Shown: piece by piece, positions 30,574 to 42,910 of the stretch | Layout of the letters: each line of letters starts with the position of its first letter | Position numbering within the stretch: the stretch's first letter is position 1 | DNA from: Ampullaceana balthica | Taxonomy: Eukaryota; Mollusca; Gastropoda; Lymnaeidae | Assembly: GCA_944989445.1 (NCBI GenBank) | Contig: CALYLW010000555.1 | Location: 541,636 to 605,635, forward strand | Reading direction: 5' to 3' | Length of the DNA stretch: 64,000 bases | Notes under the pieces: model-generated | Databases searched by the model: none | The model's input: only the letters and a program-made list of their open reading frames with translations | What the model was told of the DNA's origin: nothing | Translations under genes and position numbers: made by a program

Positions 30574-31951
30574 TCTATATATAAAAATCAAAGTATGTAT
30601 GTATGTATGTATGTATGTATGTATGTATGTATGTATGTATGTATGTATGTATGTATGTATGTATGTATGTATGTATGTATGTATGTATGTATGTATGTAT
30701 GTATGTATGTATGTATGTATGTATGTATGTATGTATGTATGTATGTATGTATGTATGTATGTATGTATGTATGTATGTATGTATGTATGTATGTATGTAT
30801 GTATGTATGTATGTATGTATGTATGTATGTATGTATGTATGTATGTATGTATGTATGTATGTATGTATGTATGTATGTATGTATGTATGTATGTATGTAT
30901 GTATGTATGTATGTATGTATGTATGTATGTATGTATGTATGTATGTATGTATGTATGTATGTATGTATGTATGTATGTATGTATGTATGTATGTATGTAT
31001 GTATGTATGTATGTATGTATGTATGTATGTATGTATGTATGTATGTATGTATGTATGTATGTCATTTATAGCTGACTAAACCATTCATCCGATCACCATG
31101 ACACTTTTGGAGACTTTGAGTACGCTCCTGGGATGGTAATAGGCAACTTTTATTTGCAAAATTTAACACTTATGGGGCGCCGGGGGGCCCATAATAGGAT
31201 GTTTTTCTTATATGAGCTATATAAAAATTAGTTTAAGATTTTTTTCTTATATGAGCTATATAAAATTAGTTTAAGCGTTAGCTATTAGGTAAATTGATGG
31301 ATCTTAATGAACCAAACTTTGTATATGAAAACTTGGTAGCACATATTAAAAAAAAATCAAAGGGCACTGCACTTCTAATGTACAATTGTTCAAGGCCGGT
31401 GGCCTGAAATGTCTTTTTTTTTATACCCTAAGAAATTATTTTTCACTCAGTTTTTAACGACCTTCAGAAATATATCCATGATGAGACTGAATTTAAATGA
31501 ACATGTTTTCAAAATATACATCTTGAACCGAATGGTCCAGGGGGTCACTTAATGTATATTTTCCTTATATTAGCTATATAAAAATTAGTTTCAGTGTTAG
31601 ATAATGAGAAAATAACTGGTTTTTTACCAAACTCGGTATATAAAAACTTAAGAGCCTAAATTAAATTACTATAGGGCACTGAACTCCTAATGTCCATTTC
31701 CTCGGGGCTGGGGAGACCCTAAATGTGTTTTCTACTAAACTTTTATTATTGTAATCCCCATTCAATTTTACACGATATTTAGAAATATAGATAAATATAT
31801 TTATATATTTGTTATGAAATTGATTGAAATGAACAGATTTTCGAACTTCACATGTTAAACTGATGGGCCGGTGACCCTTAATGTAATTCCTTTTTTATCT
31901 ATATGTATTCCTGTTTACTGAGATCGTTGCAACGCACGACGGGTCTGCTAG
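30574..31951 (+). mobile_element. Non-autonomous Helitron carrying a (GTAT)n array
   Basis: Starts A|TCTATATATAAAAATC at 30574 and ends gacgggtctgCTAG|T at 31948-31951, the A|TC...CTAG|T arrangement of Helitrons; a CGTTGCAACG palindrome lies about 20 nt before the end. The interior repeats cttatatgagctatataaaa. Nothing coding. Similar sequence, inverted, occurs at 62270-62640. Confidence 0.68.
30595..31062. repeat. (GTAT)n tetranucleotide array, about 117 units
   Basis: About 468 bp of apparently uninterrupted GTAT repeats, near the 5' end of a Helitron. The long open frames on both strands are repeat artefacts. Confidence 0.97.
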
Positions 31952-32112
31952 TATGATATAATTTTTTAAATAACCTCGTTATAGAAACGATATATTTTGA
32001 AATAAAAAAAAACACTTTTTAATATGAATAATGGGTACAATAGTTTAAAAACTGTTTGGACAAGGTATTAAAACAGAGCGCATAATTTGAAACAAAAATA
32101 AAATACAGCGTC

Positions 32113-32306
32113 CAGTGGCGCAGCTAGGGAAAGGGGCGGGGTCCAAATTTGAAAGTTCTCCGGGCCCCCACTTGAGGGGGCCAACAAGGAGTGTCGGAAA
32201 ATGTGCTTCCATTAAATATTACGCCACCGCCATGTATGCAGCCCCCCCTCAAAGAGGCCAAGCTCCTCGGGCCCCCAAATCTCTATAATCCCTAGCTACG
32301 CCACTG
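32113..32306. mobile_element. Short non-autonomous hAT element (194 bp)
   Basis: Terminal inverted repeats CAGTGGCGCAGCTAGGGA and TCCCTAGCTACGCCACTG, flanked by acagcgtc / gcagcgtc, an 8-bp target duplication with one mismatch. 8-bp duplications and CAGNGGCG ends are hAT hallmarks. Confidence 0.88.
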
Positions 32307-32319
32307 GCAGCGTCAATAG

Positions 32320-34060
32320 TTCTACTGAAATCGATTAATTTGTATGATTGTCATAGAACTATTTAACTGTTTCATTGAAAGTTATCCTTTTTCATATGTC
32401 AATTTTTTTAAAAAGCTATGCATCGACTTTAACGTAAAATATTGATGAAATTTCTATTGAATTCTTCAATTCAGCGAGCTTGGGATTGAATTAATAGCTT
32501 ACCTAACAACCATTCAACTTAAATATGTCTGTACACATTACAGTGAATTATAAGAATTGATCTAACGGACATTGAATTATTTGCAATTTACTGATCAAGA
32601 GGGATATTGACATAAATGCATTTGTATTAATTTCGGGTTGTTTAGAAGGGCAATGTATAGTTAATAAAATATATTTTATGGATTTTAATAATTGAACTTC
32701 GTTAATTTATGGACTCTAACTCAAGTAAAAATTCAAAATTTTGTGTAATAATAAATTCGTAGAAAAACTATTATGTTTAATTTAATCATTATGAAAAATG
32801 CTCATGAAAAACATAATTAAATAAGCAATTATTTGATTCAAATAATTTTATGTTATGGTATACTTTATTTAATGTAACAATTTTGTTTCCAAAATATAAT
32901 AAATTAATAAATAATAATTAAAGTATCAGTAATCCATGAAAAGTCAATGTTTACAACTGAAAATTGCTTGATCTTTTCCGAACTTACAAACGCAGGCTAA
33001 ATATAAGAAGATAAAATAAAGTTAACATTTGTGACTATTACCATTCTTGTGTTTTTGAGTAATCATTTTGTGATGTATTGACATTTTGATTGGGACGGAT
33101 TTATTTTGGGGAAATAAATATTTTACAAGTAGTGAAGAATTAATTTTAAACTGGAGGGAAATATTGGCTCCCCGGCAGGATTAGTTTTTAAATGAATCCC
33201 CCGGGGTGGGGAGACCCCATAAGAGGGGGAATTTATTTTGCAACACCGACGGAAAATGTGGAATTCCCAATCGTATGAATCACAAGCCTTGAGTTTCGAA
33301 TAGTCATAATATATTTCGAAAAGAAAAACTAGAAAAAGAACGCCTTCAAAATTAAGCGCACATCACACTGTTTAGTTTTTAAAAAAATGTTTTTTCCTTT
33401 CAAAAGGCCGATATAATATTCTTATTCTTCTATAGAACAGAGAAATTGTGCTTCCTAATTCCTTATGTCATTTAGAAGATAATATAATTCTAAAAACCTC
33501 TTCATACCAGTTTTTTCCAGTTTTTCGAAAAAGTCACATCTTCCGAAACAATGTTTTTAGTTTAAACTACAAGAAATAAAAATGTTCTTAACTGTTTACC
33601 TATTATTGTGAATGGTTGTGATGAGATTGACGTATTCACTTCAACGTGTTATGTTTATAAATTGTAGATAGTCCTGTGATTTTAATATTTGTATTTATTG
33701 TCAAGTTCAAAAATTAATCTACTTGTAAATTTCAACCCGTTGCTTGAGTCAAGTCCATTCATTTGAACCTCACCAGACGACATAAACAAGAACAAACAAT
33801 GAATGGAGTATTGACTGGGCACGGAGAAATTTCTATGTAAGTGAAATCGTGTAAGCAAGGCTAATAACCTGAGTTATTTTTACTGGCCTAGGCATGTAAT
33901 ACAACGTTTCGCCTTATTTACATATTAATACACTAGTAAATAATAAAAACCCACACATGAAAATACATTTTTTTTAATTCAAAAGATGTTCGTCTAATAT
34001 CCTATTATAAATTTTTAAAACGATTACGGAGAATTTCTAAAGTAACATCATTTTACTTTC
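32320..34060. other. No gene recognised
   Basis: AT-rich; a GC-richer patch near 33170-33250 (cccccggggtggggagacccc) recalls the interior of the 30.6 kb Helitron. Nothing else. Confidence 0.5.
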
Positions 34061-34079
34061 ACAATCCCTTTCAGCAGTA

Positions 34080-34225
34080 GTTTAGGTGGCATAAATATTT
34101 GATATCCAAACACAAACTGTAGTGCTTCCATTGCTAATTAGAGTAAAATGTGCGGTCGTATTACAGAAACTGCCAAAGTCGTTCATTTTGAATTGGGACT
34201 TGACTTGAATAGAGATGGCTGAATT
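34080..34225 (-). pseudogene. Orphan lectin exon 4 relict
   Basis: The minus-strand translation reads FGSFCNTTAHFTL, SNGSTTVCVWIS and then hits a stop where intact copies read NYTTARDAC. It aligns with exon 4 of the three lectin genes, and the flanking splice sites are not recognisable. I found no matching exons 1-3, 5 or 6 nearby, so it is either what is left of a fourth gene or a stray exon copy. Confidence 0.7.
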
Positions 34226-35131
34226 CAGTGAACCTTTTCCCAAAAATTAAAATACTTTATTAACCAAACATCAATGATTAATCTTTAGTTAAATTTAAAG
34301 TTTATATTTTATTATAAAATGATATATCATAGGTAAATTGTCAGGTGAGTGATTTTAAATTTGTTTATGGAAAAAAACAGTTTATTTTTTTTAAATTCTC
34401 TGCAATTTCTAATTATAAAGAATAATTTTTATAATAAATCAATACAATTTCCACATCATGATAAATTAGACTGAAACTAATGTTCAATACATAGCGCCTT
34501 TTAAATGAAATTTATGATTGTAGTCTAGTCGTCTCGACCAGACCAAAGGAGAAGCCTGACAGAAATTAAATAAAGACCTCAAAAACTTAGTGTCCAAGAC
34601 TCGTCAATCAAATTTTATTTTTAAAGAAGAAGAAAAAAAAGAAAGAAAGAAAAAATTGAGAAAAAAGAGTGAATAAAAAAAGATACATTGGTCGATTCAA
34701 TAGATAGTGAAGTAGATTTTAGCCGATGTTATAATGACACATCAGACGAAGAAGCCATCTTACAGTACCTTGTTTATTTCTGTATCTTAAAAACGGAACT
34801 CAACATGTAAGGGACATCGCTCAAACATTATAAGACTAATACTAATAACAGAGAGTAAGCTCCCCCAAGAATAAAGCTTAATATATTACAGATAGTGACA
34901 GAAAAATTTAAAAACCGAATAAGGGGCCGTCCACAAATGACGTCAAGCACCTAGGGAGGGGGCAAGGGGGTCACACTTTTGTGACGATGCGTGACGAGGA
35001 GGAGGGAGGGGGGTTGAAGAAATGTGACATAACATCAAAAGGGTAACTTTAAATAAAACTTCCACTGAAATATTTGGTCGCTTACAATTTATTTAATGAC
35101 TTTAAAAAAAAATCATTTATTTATTTATTTA

Positions 35132-35895
35132 CTAGGTTGTGCTGCGGAGCCGTGGTGCCTACGGCGCCCACCTTTTCAAAAGCCCAACTAACTTGTCCTT
35201 GTATGATAAATACTGAATATTAAACTTCCTTAAATGTACACAAAGTATTTTATAATAGGAGTTGTAGGTACCCACTTTTTTTTGGTCAAAAGCCTAAGTA
35301 ACTTATATGATAAATAATAAATATTCATGAAATGTACACAAAGTATTTATATAACTAGTGTATCACCCGTCAAAAATGACGGAAGTTTTCAAAATAAGTA
35401 CACATCAGATTAAAAAAATAACGTAATACAGAACTTTCATTTATTTTTTACTTTTATTTTATTCATTTATTTTATTTCCTTATGGAAAAATTTTATGCGG
35501 ACGTTAGAAAAGAGTTATTTTTGGTGCAGTAATTTGGTGCGCTGCTTTCTACAATTATTAGAATCACGGACAGATAGACAGACGTGACAGAGATTGCAAA
35601 TTATGTATATTGATATTTTTTTACAGGGCTAATCACCACACAATTTCTTAACTAATTTTAGAAAGCAGTGCACCAAATTACTGCACCAAAAAATAACTCT
35701 TTGAGTCAGTCAGCACTGTTTACAACACAAATGCTGACGTCAAAGGTTCGTGCGTTGTTTCGTTAATTTTAATCTGGAAACCAAAATGTTTATGATTTTT
35801 AAGTCTATATTTTCAATTTTTCAAAAAGCAGAGTGATGTCCCTTAGCGTTAGGCTAAAGTGAGTCAGTCATACATAATTGAAGGTAAATATATAT
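35132..35895 (-). mobile_element. Non-autonomous Helitron, family 1, minus strand
   Basis: Reverse complement ends gctccgcagcacaacCTAG|T (35135-35132). The body matches the plus copy at 16763-17323 on both sides of a younger Helitron at 35355-35613. 5' boundary approximate. Confidence 0.65.
35355..35613 (-). mobile_element. Non-autonomous Helitron, family 2, complete (259 bp)
   Basis: Reverse complement begins A|TCAATATACATAATTTGC and ends with the hairpin CCGTCAtttttTGACGG, then gtgatacaCTAG|T. Same family as 49951-50189. It sits inside a family 1 Helitron. Confidence 0.85.
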
Positions 35896-36999
35896 ATTCT
35901 TTTTTAAATCAGTGCTTCTCAGTGTGCCGGTCGGTAGGCCATCAGACGCTGGTTAGCGTAAGCTATCAAGAGACGAACATTTTGAAAAGTTTGATATAAT
36001 TGTTCAATTGGTTTTTGGTCAAACGCTCTAGATATATGATAAATGAGCCCATTTAAAATTAGTCAAGTATTCATTAACTTAATTGAATGCATCAAATTCT
36101 TGACATCGCAATTCGAGAGGAGTACAAAATAACTTTTCTTCTTAGCTCAGTTTTTAAGGCATTACTTTTAAATATCATAGAAAGGATAATTGATGCAGTC
36201 AAGTCATGTGGATTAATATTATTGTCAATCGTTTCAATATAAATGAAAGTAGGGTGGATTTAGGTGTCTTCGTATAGTACGTAGGTGAGAAATCTTCATA
36301 GTTGTCAAATATTAATTATTAAAAAAATGCATTTTCTGGAAGGAACCGGTTCAATAATGGGCATATGTTCCAAGCGTACACGTACACATGACGTATTTTA
36401 ATGTATCTAGTGGATTGTAGTGGATGTTATATGACCCAAATGAGTCTGCATTACTCCTAAAAAATTCCTTTTTGACCCCAGATGATGTAATTTACCCCTG
36501 TTCGCCAAACCTCTTTCTTACTTGATGCCCGTCAGCCAATATAGGGATTTTAAAAAAATACATTAAAAAAATTTAATTTTTAAATAATTTTTTTCTAAAC
36601 AAAGACGTTAACCGTAATGATTAATAGTCAATGTTTAATTTGTATGCATTGAAATAAAATATAACCTAAGGATGTTAACGCAGTTCGTTTTCTGAAGGCC
36701 GGTTAAACGTTTTTAAAGAACGCTTCACATGGGTTACGATATAACAATGTAGACCTTCACTAAATAAATAATAAATACTTAAAGGACAATAAACGTGATA
36801 AGAAACATACTTATTTTTTAAATAGAAAATAAGGTGTTTTTTTTGTTTTTTGTTGTTGTTGTTTTTTTGGGGGGTGGGGTCAAAGCTGTGTGACGTATTT
36901 TTAGAGGGGGGTCTAACTTTTTGTGACAACGCGTGACGAGGGGGGAGGGGTAAAAAGTCGGCCAAAATTGCGTGACGTCATTTATGGACGAACCCTAAT

Positions 37000-37824
37000 T
37001 AGAAATATTAAATTTTTATGATTTAATTTTCAATTGTTTTTATGGTCATATTCTTCAATGTTCATTTCGCCTATTGTGCACCATTCATTATCAAAACATG
37101 TAAACGCGTTCACAGCTTTAAGTAGATCACCAGATTGTTCTTCCGTTATCTTAAACGAAACTTTGAACTCAGGAAGTGTTTTATAAATATGTGCATCTCA
37201 GTGCTTGGCCCACTTTTATGTACCGCAGGTAGCTTGGTCAAGGAAAATTCAATGATAAAAGAGATGGGGATATAGCCCGCGGGAGCATCTTGTATCTTGG
37301 AAAATGAGGTATTATCTTATAGCACAGTATTGAGTTGTTATTGACATAGCCATGCGCTCGTGTAAAATTTTCTCACATTAAAATACAAGTGCACAATGAA
37401 TTTGTTTGTATAGAAAAAAAGTCTTCATACAAATGTGATCTAAAATCAAGTTTAAAGATCTGAATATGTTTTGATCGATGGACAATGCTGACGGTTGTGT
37501 ACCCCATTGCTCTATCTTTACGTGCCATGTTGTCACAACCACTGCTGTTAAACTATTGTGATAGCATTCTTTCTCTACCATTACTATTAGCATATGGAAA
37601 CAAACTTTTGTCCTGTCACTAATTGCTCGACAAGTCTCCCCTGCACGCTTTGTTTTAAAATGAACTCTCCGGGGATTTTTTTAGGGGGAGACCATATTTC
37701 GTGACAACTGCAATTGTCGATGTTAAGTGTACCTGGTTCTTTGGTGACCTTACTCTCAGTACAATATCTTCTCAAACGGTGATGTTATTTTGTGCAATAT
37801 TTTTTGTCGCCCTCTTCACAATTT
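37000..37824 (-). other. Unrecognised region with two minus-strand open frames
   Basis: Adjacent frames (37775-37587, 37593-37378) give a continuous-looking protein with KVTKEPGTLNIDNC and TTWHVKIEQWGTQPSALSID. I could not assign them to a family; they may be a decayed transposase. Not called as a gene. Confidence 0.25.
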
Positions 37825-38324
37825 TTAAATCCTTTATATTAACTCGTGGTGTCTGTTTGTTTGAACCCTTGATTGCTTGCTTGATTGTCGGTCGCCAAAA
37901 CTTTGGATCTATTTTTAACCCACTTCCTTGTAAGCTAGCGAGCTGATATTTAGCAGGCAGTTTGGTGGCGATTATTAAAACTATGTATCAACATTTCAGA
38001 TCGATCGCATGTACTGTAATTAAATTATTGAATTTTTAGATTATTTTATTTATTCTTATGTATCTTGTTATTTTTTTTAGATAGAGTGTAAGGGTGCGCA
38101 TTATATTGAGCAACCTTTCTGTCGCGCAATAAGGTGCGTATTTTATTGACAACACTTTTTATAAACATATTCCTGATCGGTGCGCATTATATTAAACATG
38201 TTTTACGACACAACTGCAATTTTGTATTTTTGGATGGACTTGCGCTGCGTATTATAATGAACATTCTTTTAGTTACTTCTCGTACATAAAGGATTTATAG
38301 TCAAAAACTTGTTTTTTTACGTTT
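37825..38324 (+). mobile_element. MITE family A, full copy (first of a tandem pair)
   Basis: Head-to-tail with the next copy; both contain a ttgattgcttgattg-type run near the left end. Interior sub-repeats intact. Confidence 0.8.
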
Positions 38325-38822
38325 TTAAATACTTTATATTAACTCGTGGTGTCTGCACCCTTGATTACTTGATTGCTTGATTGCTTGATTGCCTGTCGCC
38401 AAAACTTTTGATCGAATTTAACCCACTTGCTCGTAAGCTAGCGAGCTGAAATTAAGCAGGAAGTTTTGTGGAGATGATAAAAACAATGTATCAAAATTTT
38501 AGATCGATCGCATGTACCGTAATTGAATTATTGATTTTGTATATTATTTTATTTATTCTTATGTATCATGCTATTTTTTGAGATAGAGTGTCGGTGCGCA
38601 TTATATTGAACCACCTTTCTGTCGCGCAATTAGGTGCGTATTTTATTGACAACACTTTTTATAAACATATTACTGATCGGTGCGCATTATATTCAAGATG
38701 TTTTACGACACAACTACAATTTTGTATTGTTGGATGGTGTTTCGCTGCGTATTATAATGAACATTTTTTAGTTACGTCTCGTACATAAAGGATTTATAGT
38801 CAAAAACTTGTTTTTTTACGTT
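38325..38822 (+). mobile_element. MITE family A, full copy (second of a tandem pair)
   Basis: About 500 bp, same orientation as and directly abutting the copy on its left. Nearly the same length, so the dimer probably arose by tandem duplication or side-by-side insertion. Confidence 0.8.
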
Positions 38823-38934
38823 TTTTTTAAATTCTACTTCCTTTCTTCTCTTATAACACCTAGTGCATCTCGGTGCGTTGCACATGGTGCGGCGCTGTGT
38901 GGGTGTGCACACTACCACATTATTAACTGCTTAG

Positions 38935-39185
38935 GATATCAAACAGTTTTATTCTCAATCTCTCACACAGACCAGGGGCAGTGTGTTAATGGCCCGCTGG
39001 CGTGTCTCTGCTCATCACGGGACTGACCTTCCCGTGCAGTTAAACACTGGTAGTTGGTCAGTCGCTCTCTGTGAACTCCAGTCACATCGAGTGAACTCCA
39101 GTCACATCGAGGGCTTGAGTGGACCTGCAGTGACCCGTGCTGGTCACTAAGGCGGACTGCTGAGATTTAACTCTAGCAGATGGCT
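38935..39185. repeat. Unclassified interspersed repeat, second copy
   Basis: Matches 17455-17670. Here the segment gtgaactccagtcacatcga occurs twice in tandem. Confidence 0.5.
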
Positions 39186-39222
39186 ACATATATATATATA
39201 TATATATAATTATATATATTAG
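39186..39222. repeat. Short (TA)n microsatellite
   Basis: About 35 bp of TA at the end of the unclassified repeat that starts near 38935. Confidence 0.9.
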
Positions 39223-39705
39223 GTCTGTGGAAATTAACGATTAAATGCTCTAAAAATCGTTAAAACATTTTATCGATTACAAATCGATTTAAATAATTTT
39301 AATCGATAAAAATTCGATTAAACTTTAAAATAGTATTTACAATAATTATATTTTAATTTAATAAAAAGTTATTAATTAGTAATAATTTATATCAGTTTAT
39401 ATTTTTTTAACGTAAAACTTGTCCCGCGTATTATTAGAATTTATTAATCTATGTAGACGTGAATTTCATAATATAAAATTTGGTTCAAAATATCATTTTC
39501 CAATGTCTATAAGACAGGGGAAATAACTCAATAAAACAAAAAATGTCACCTGTTTTTGTTACTTTCCTTGAGATGTTCAGTTTAATGACGTCATAAATTT
39601 TAATCTTTGTCTTTAATCGAAATTAACTATTAATTCATTAAACTAATCATTAATTTTTCAAAAATAACAATTAAATTTAAATTAATCGTTACAAGCCCTA
39701 ATAGG
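39220..39705. mobile_element. Non-autonomous hAT-like relict
   Basis: Ends ctgtggaaattaacgatt and aatcgttacaagccc mirror the ends of the next element. AT-rich dyads (aatcgataaaaattcgatt) inside. No coding sequence. Confidence 0.5.
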
Positions 39706-40505
39706 GCTGCGGAAATTAAGGATTCATTTCTCGATTAATCGTTAAAAATGTTTAACGATTTAATTACTTTTTAACGATTAATCGACCCAGCCCTTACAAA
39801 TTCCTGGAAGTAAAAAAGTAAAAAAATATATTAAAGAATGGCGGCTGATAAGAAAAAAACAAATTTCCTGACGATTACACGAACATTTTGGTTTTAAACT
39901 ATTGACTGACGGGAATGTTCAAAATGTTGATAAAGTTTATTGTATATATCGTGAGAAATCATTTGCATACCATGCTTTTAATACTCCGCCTACTTATCAA
40001 ACCAAATCAAAAGCGTATTAAGCTAATGGCAGTAATTGAGTCTGACTCAGAGACAGAAAATGACGACAGCTCTTATGATGAATTACTACGTTACAAAATG
40101 GAAATGAAAGTTCCTGAATCCATTAACCCTTTGCAATGGTGGAAACTTAATGAACACCGATATCCGATAATGTCATTCCATGCCAAGGCCGTTTTCAATG
40201 TGAATGATTGTTCAGATCGGCTGGTTATATTGTCAATTAGATCCGCTGATCACTTGAACCGAATAATGTCAAAACACTAATTTGTCTTTTTGCGTAGTTG
40301 GTTAAAAGATGACATATAAAGGAGAAATGCCAGTGTTTAACTTTTGAAAAAGTAATGATTAATTAAACGTTTATTTCGATTAAAGCCAAAAATTAAAAGT
40401 TATGATGTCATAAATAACACTTACTAAACGTTCTTGTTGAAAATCTAAATAACACTAAGATTAACTAAGATTAAATTTAAAATAATCATAACAGACCTTA
40501 AAAAA
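39706..40505 (+). pseudogene. hAT-like transposase relict, dimerisation region (copy 1)
   Basis: The frame around 40025-40280 reads MAVIESDSETENDDSSYDEL and then ESINPLQWWKLNEHRYPIMS, the WWKxNxxxYPxxS motif of hAT C-terminal dimerisation domains. The stretch after it is rearranged relative to copy 2. Ends gggctgcggaaattaagg and complementary AT-rich dyads. Confidence 0.65.
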
Positions 40506-40976
40506 ATCAATCATGCATTAAGTCATAGTTTTCTTTTTAATTTTTTTAAATTCAAATCTTTATTCTTGATTACCAAAATCTAAATTTGTAGGTAATGGAT
40601 CACCTAGGGTAAGGAATAAAAAGTGATCGCCAGTGTTTGAAAAGCTAAAAAATATAAACACATTAAAAATGTAATTTTTAAAAAACTCATGTAGTGCTTG
40701 ATTAAGTAAAAAAATGTAAAAATAACATTGATTCAATGTATATTTGTATATACTGTATTTACGATCTACAACAGACAAATAATATAAGATTTCATATTTT
40801 TAAGGAATTGCTAAATCCAAAACGGTTCCACACACATCTTCGGCCAGCACCATTATTTTAGATATCAGTAACCCCGAGCAAAACAAAATGTTGAAGATCA
40901 AATCTTTTGTACGAGCGTTTTTCTTTTCATATAAATTTGTGTCTCCTTTCATTCATTGTAAATTAGTTTATAATGA

Positions 40977-41160
40977 TTGTATAACCCGTCAAAAATGACG
41001 GAAGTTGTCAGCTGAAATCTATTTATTTTGAAACAAATGCACTTTTTTTCAAAAGCCCAACTAACTTGTCCTTGTTTGATAAATACGAAATATTACAATT
41101 TCTGAAATGTACACAAAGTATTTTATAATAGGGGTTGTAGGGCGCCTAGGGCGCCCCCTT
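40977..41160 (-). mobile_element. Helitron remnants (families 2 and 1) left of a LINE
   Basis: 40977-41010 keeps the family 2 hairpin (cccgtcaaaaatgacgg) without CTAG. 41034-41160 matches the family 1 body (aaaagcccaactaacttgtc, ggttgtagggcgcc). Further family 1 sequence (caaaattagatatgagctaaaacaatgac) reappears at 42945-43000, right of the LINE. Confidence 0.6.
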
Positions 41161-41164
41161 TGTT

Positions 41165-42910
41165 TTTTTATTTTATAATTAATAACAAAACCTATAATGA
41201 TAATGAAACTAAAGCTAATATCCTTAACACATATTTTGAATCATCTTTTTCTGCCTCAGGCGACAAGGAAGATTTAATAAATTTAAATAAAATGGTGGAA
41301 ATAGGTAACATAATTGTAGATGAGATAGGTATACATTCATTCCTAAAAAAACTTAAAAATAAACAAAGCTACTGGCCCAGATGATTTGCCTGCAAGGTTA
41401 TTAAAAGAACTAAGCAATGAACTGTCCCCAATCCTTGTAGTTCTCTTTCAAGCCTCTCTAAACCAGGGTAAAGTGCCCCAGGATTGGAAATTAGCTAACG
41501 TAACTCCCCTCTTTAAGAAAGGGGATAAATCAGACCCTGGTAATTACAGGCCTGTATCACTTACTAGTATCACCTGTAAATTACTAGAACACATAATATA
41601 TAGTAGAATAGTTAACCACCTTGACAAATATAATGCCCTATGCCCACATCAACACGGCTTTAGAAAAAACAGATCATGTGAAACACAATTAATAGGTTTA
41701 ATAGATGAACTATCAAAAGGCTTAGACAAAAATGATCAAATAGATACAATATTACTAGACTTCTCAAAAGCATTTGACAAAGTTCACCACCTTAGTTTAC
41801 TTAAAACACTTAGCTACTTTGGAATCTCAGGTTCCTTACATCACTGGATCTAAGACTTCCTTTTGGGCAGGGAGCAAACTGTAATAATTAATGGATCTAA
41901 ATCTGCACCAATAAAGGTTAACTCAGGAGTTCCACAAGGAACTGTGCTAGGTCCCTTACTCTTTTTAATTTATATAAATGATTTACCCAACAACATCTCA
42001 ACAGGTACAAATGTTAGGTTATTTGCTGATGATTGTATAATCTATAGAACAATTAAATCAGAACAGGACAGCAAAATTTTACAAAAAGACTTAGATGAAT
42101 TGATAAAATGGGAAACTAACTGGAGTATGTCTTTCCACCCAGAAAAGTGTCAACTGTTAAGAGTAACAAAGAAAAAGAAACAAATAAATTCAAAATATTA
42201 CATTCATGGAAAAGAACTGACCCAAACTAAAGATGCAAAATACTTAGGAGTCTTAATAAATGAGAAACTATCATGGAATCCCCATGTCAATGAAGTTATT
42301 AAAAAATCAAACAAAACCTTAGACTTTATAAAAAGAAACTTTAACAAATGTAATAGAGATATAAAACTAAAATGCTACCTCACTTTGGTGAGACCTGTAC
42401 TAGAATATGCATCTTCTTTATGGGACCCATCCACCAAAGAAAACATTGATAAACTAGAACAAATTCAAAAAAGAGCTGCCAGATTCATTACTGGAGAATA
42501 TTCGAAACTGAAAAGAATAACACCATTAGTTAAATCATTAAACCTTGAAACACTAGAGGATAGAAGAACCAAAAGCAAAGTAGTAATCATACATAAAGCA
42601 ATTAATTCTAATTTAGAAATACAACACAAAGATAACTTAATACAACCCTCAGATAGACATAAGGATAAAAACACCTTTCTTATTCCGTATGCAAGAACAA
42701 ACACATACAAGTTTTCCTTCTTCCCGTCCGGAATTCGGGCGTGGAATGGGTTGCCTGAAGAATCCAGGAAAACCAACACTTTATCAGCCTTTAAATCTCT
42801 AATAAAAATGCAGGACTAAACACAAACCATAGATAAGCGTAGGACGCAATAATCTTCTGTATAGAAGGAGCGTCTGTAAACAGATAAGATAAGATAAGAT
42901 AAGATAAGAT
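41165..42910 (+). pseudogene. LINE family A (Jockey/CR1-like) with reverse transcriptase, 5'-truncated
   Basis: Three pieces of one ORF. 41165-41384 ends at KKLKNK, where one extra base shifts the frame (restoring it gives KKATGPDD). 41386-41853 carries GDKSDPGNYRPVSLTS and ILLDFSKAFDKVHH. After an in-frame TAA, 41863-42819 carries VNSGVPQGTVLGPLLFLIYI, the catalytic FADD box, and the thumb/connection region through YASSLWDPSTKENIDKLEQI to LIKMQD. No endonuclease domain. 3' UTR cttctgtatagaaggagcgt followed by (gataa)n. Two lesions in 1.7 kb mean recent decay. Clade assignment is by motif recall only. Confidence 0.88.

Larger units (their letters stand above)
34924..36999. mobile_element. MITE family C, interrupted by a Helitron
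   Basis: Left end ggggccgtccacaaatgacgtca and right end tgacgtcatttatggacg are inverted repeats. The two halves (34924 to about 35110, and about 36690 to 36999) together match the uninterrupted copies at 55668 and 61697. The middle is foreign, including the Helitron whose 3' end lies at 35132. Confidence 0.72.

Noticed and set aside
30553..31079. Four long frames of (MYVC)n or (YIHT)n
   Set aside because: Translation of a pure GTAT microsatellite.
39915..40280. A 121-aa host protein with an acidic stretch
   Set aside because: Its WWKLNEHRYP core and the second copy at 45.4 kb identify it as a hAT dimerisation region; the sister copy has stops.
41386..42819. A functional or domesticated reverse transcriptase gene
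   Set aside because: One frameshift, one in-frame stop, no endonuclease domain and a LINE 3' tail mark it as a truncated retrotransposon.
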